Positions 20,964 through 21,086 of a DNA stretch of 21,086 nucleotides are shown in pieces. The DNA is from Mesotaenium endlicherianum (Eukaryota; Streptophyta; Zygnematophyceae; Zygnematales; Mesotaeniaceae). The translations under genes were made by a program, and so were the position numbers. Numbering within the stretch: the first letter of the stretch is position 1; each line of letters starts with the position of its first letter. Where the stretch lies: NCBI GenBank assembly GCA_009602735.1, contig WELA01003208.1, positions 231,957 through 253,042 on the forward strand, read 5' to 3'. The notes under the pieces are model-generated. The model was not told the DNA's origin and did not search any database. It saw only the letters and a program-made list of their open reading frames with translations.

Positions 20964-20975
20964 CTTTTATATGCC
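20964..20975 (-). promoter_or_regulatory. TATA-like box (CATATAAAAG) upstream of the LW/AT-hook gene
   Basis: The minus strand reads GGCATATAAAAG about 490 bp upstream of the first placed exon. An ATG follows at 20945, but its frame stops after 30 codons. A short protein-like stretch (LWATLDARIGGLFDRP, about 20840-20783) ends at a GTGACT donor but in the wrong phase to join exon 20474. It may be the promoter, but the 5' exons could equally lie outside the window. Confidence 0.25.
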
Positions 20976-21086
20976 CTTGACACCGACAAGAACTGCGCGC
21001 TCGGCGCAAACCCCCTCTCCCTATCCCTCCCCATTCCCTTCCCCTCTCCTTGTCCCCCTTTCCCACCCTACCTCCTCTTCCCCCCC

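Larger units (their letters stand above)
20475..21086. other. Upstream region of the LW/AT-hook gene, no secure exon
   Basis: GGTCAA modules on the left and a pyrimidine-rich tract from 21008 to the end. Apart from the TATA-like box and the candidate stretch noted with it, I see no supportable gene. Confidence 0.5.

Noticed and set aside
1..21086. CRISPR array, prophage, insertion sequence or bacterial operon
   Set aside because: There are no regular repeat-spacer units, transposase motifs, Shine-Dalgarno-led gene strings or terminal inverted repeats. The window is eukaryotic.

Overview
This window looks like nuclear DNA from a eukaryote, most probably a large, intron-rich genome of the green lineage (an alga of prasinophyte or charophyte type). 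The reasons are split genes with GT-AG introns of about 0.3-1.6 kb, G+C-rich exons in repeat-rich introns, scattered AGGGTTT-like (plant-telomere-like) modules, and protein families best known from plants. The species cannot be fixed from the sequence, and nothing prokaryotic (operons, Shine-Dalgarno sites, CRISPR) is visible. Most coding exons are shorter than the usual ORF cutoff, so the gene models come from reading splice sites and conserved motifs on the minus strand.

Layout, left to right. 1-2072: AT-rich and repeat-like, with no secure gene. 2073-2762 (minus): first three exons of a tetraspanin-like membrane protein whose 3' part is not resolved. 2763-4735: intergenic. 4736-10629 (minus): a complete seven-exon gene for a 318-residue endonuclease/exonuclease/phosphatase (EEP, DNase I-like) superfamily protein. 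All six intron phases match and the coding length is 957 nt. Its introns carry minisatellites and a degenerate tandem repeat. 10630-12251: intergenic, with two weak small-gene candidates. 12252-20474 (minus): the last four identified exons of a large nuclear regulator with a TFIIS N-terminal (LW) domain spread over two small exons. It is followed by a giant final exon with an acidic stretch, several AT-hooks and a long disordered tail. 20475-21086: G+C-rich sequence with a TATA-like box, where the 5' end of that gene probably lies or begins to leave the window.

The most important structural point is at 13732-16260. A 1264-bp block occurs twice, apparently identical, and the copies are separated by one N at 14996. 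This looks like two overlapping contig ends joined without merging. Removing one copy plus the N (1265 bp) turns two broken ORFs into one uninterrupted 1216-residue exon. Any annotation made on the sequence as given would be wrong here.

The three secure genes share a strand but show no sign of working together. I see no new defence or mobile system. The points worth a second look are the assembly artefact, the LW plus AT-hook architecture, the catalytically divergent EEP protein, splice acceptors embedded in tandem repeats, and a short CAGGTGG/CCACSTGKC motif recurring across genes and intergenic DNA.
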